This document shows positions 13,539 to 13,923 of a stretch of DNA of 13,923 bases, one piece after another. Source of the DNA: DATBDE01 sp036270095 (GTDB taxonomy: Bacteria > Actinomycetota > Thermoleophilia > Solirubrobacterales > Solirubrobacteraceae); assembly GCA_036270095.1 (NCBI GenBank), contig DATBDE010000039.1:1-13923 (forward strand). The letters are read 5' to 3'. Within the stretch, counting starts at the first letter, position 1. The number at the start of each line of letters is the position of its first letter. The notes beneath the pieces were generated by a model. That model was not told where the DNA came from. It was given only the letters and a program-made list of their open reading frames with translations, and searched no databases. Position numbers and translations under genes: made by a program.

Positions 13539-13923
13539 CGAAGCTCAGCGTACGCTCGGCTTCCTCGGTCCCCCGCACCGTCTTGAGGGCGAGACCGTCG
13601 CCGGCCCCGTCAATGGCCGTGTAGAGATCGTCAACGCCCTCGACCGGCTTGCCCGCCGCCTCGACGATGAGGTCGCCGCGCTCCACGCCGGCCTGGTCGG
13701 CGGGCGAAGCGTCCTTCACGCCGCGCACGAGCACGCCGGCCCGGTCGGGCAGGCCCACCGAGCGGCGCAGCCTGCGCGCCACGTGAGGCGGTGCCACCGC
13801 GATGCCGAGGACGGGGCGCTTGACCTCCTCGCCCGCGGCGAGGCGGTCGACCTTGCCGTGCGCCGTCGCGTCGGCGGCCAGCGCGAGGATCAGGTTGCCG
13901 TCCAGGCGAATGCTGTTGACGCC
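13531..13923 (-). CDS. C-terminal part of a second HtrA-like PDZ protease, cut by window edge
   Basis: 130 residues, open to the window edge. The first 37 resemble the last strands of a trypsin-like domain after the catalytic Ser (GVNSIRLDGNLILAL). From about residue 38 a PDZ domain follows: PVLGIAVAP, a helix with VARRLRRSVGL, then DASPADQAGVERGDLIVEAAG and GVDDLYTAID. This arrangement is typical of S1C proteases, so a tandem pair with the next gene is likely. The catalytic triad, if present, lies beyond the window, so activity cannot be judged. The stop overlaps the start of the downstream protease gene by eight bases. A GTG at 13797 is internal and not the start. Confidence 0.8.
   Translation of the reverse strand, partial: GVNSIRLDGNLILALAADATAHGKVDRLAAGEEVKRPVLGIAVAPPHVARRLRRSVGLPDRAGVLVRGVKDASPADQAGVERGDLIVEAAGKPVEGVDDLYTAIDGAGDGLALKTVRGTEEAERTLSFDA

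Overview
The window is very GC-rich, with dense, overlapping, co-directional genes. It looks like chromosomal DNA of a high-GC actinobacterium. The enoyl reductase closely resembles mycobacterial InhA, FabH carries Thr at position 87 as in M. tuberculosis FabH, and a PccB/AccD-type carboxyltransferase and an EthR-like TetR regulator are present. A deep-branching class such as Thermoleophilia would fit, but that is an impression from memory and not a search result. I saw no tRNA, rRNA, CRISPR array, insertion sequence, attachment site or replication origin. Codon use looks uniform throughout, so nothing suggests recent transfer.

Layout. (1) 1-1844, + strand: the 3' two thirds of lon (ATPase plus Ser-Lys protease domains), then a small DUF1059 protein. 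(2) 4311-1845, - strand: a tight three-gene unit made of a membrane-bound PAS sensor histidine kinase, a HipA-like kinase without a HipB, and a DUF3037 protein. The stop codons of DUF1059 and DUF3037 abut tail to tail. (3) 4312-4660: a divergent spacer with a consensus -35 hexamer inside a 29-bp imperfect palindrome, the best operator candidate in the window. (4) 4661-10580, + strand: a type II fatty acid synthesis operon, fabD-fabH-fabG-acpP-fabF-acyl-CoA carboxylase carboxyltransferase-tetR. Most junctions overlap by 1-14 nt. (5) 13923-10471, - strand: the 3' end of a PDZ protease, a second HtrA-type protease without an export signal, a group II truncated haemoglobin, an alpha/beta-hydrolase-fold protein lacking its nucleophile, and an InhA-like fabI.

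How it works together. The + strand operon can supply malonyl-CoA (with biotin carboxylase and BCCP encoded elsewhere), transfer malonyl to ACP (FabD), prime (FabH), reduce the ketone (FabG) and elongate (FabF) on its own ACP. Enoyl reduction comes from the convergent fabI. No 3-hydroxyacyl-ACP dehydratase is encoded in the window. The TetR protein that closes the operon is a plausible lipid-sensing regulator of it. tetR and fabI overlap antisense by 110 bp at their 3' ends. The - strand unit containing fabI otherwise carries protein quality control and haem protein genes, which would tie enoyl reductase expression to a different promoter from the rest of the pathway.

The core metabolism here is known biology. 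The points most worth a second look are the histidine kinase/HipA-like/DUF3037 unit, the palindrome over the fab promoter region, the nucleophile-less hydrolase, the interlocked tetR/fabI tails, and the specificity residues in FabH, the carboxyltransferase and FabI.
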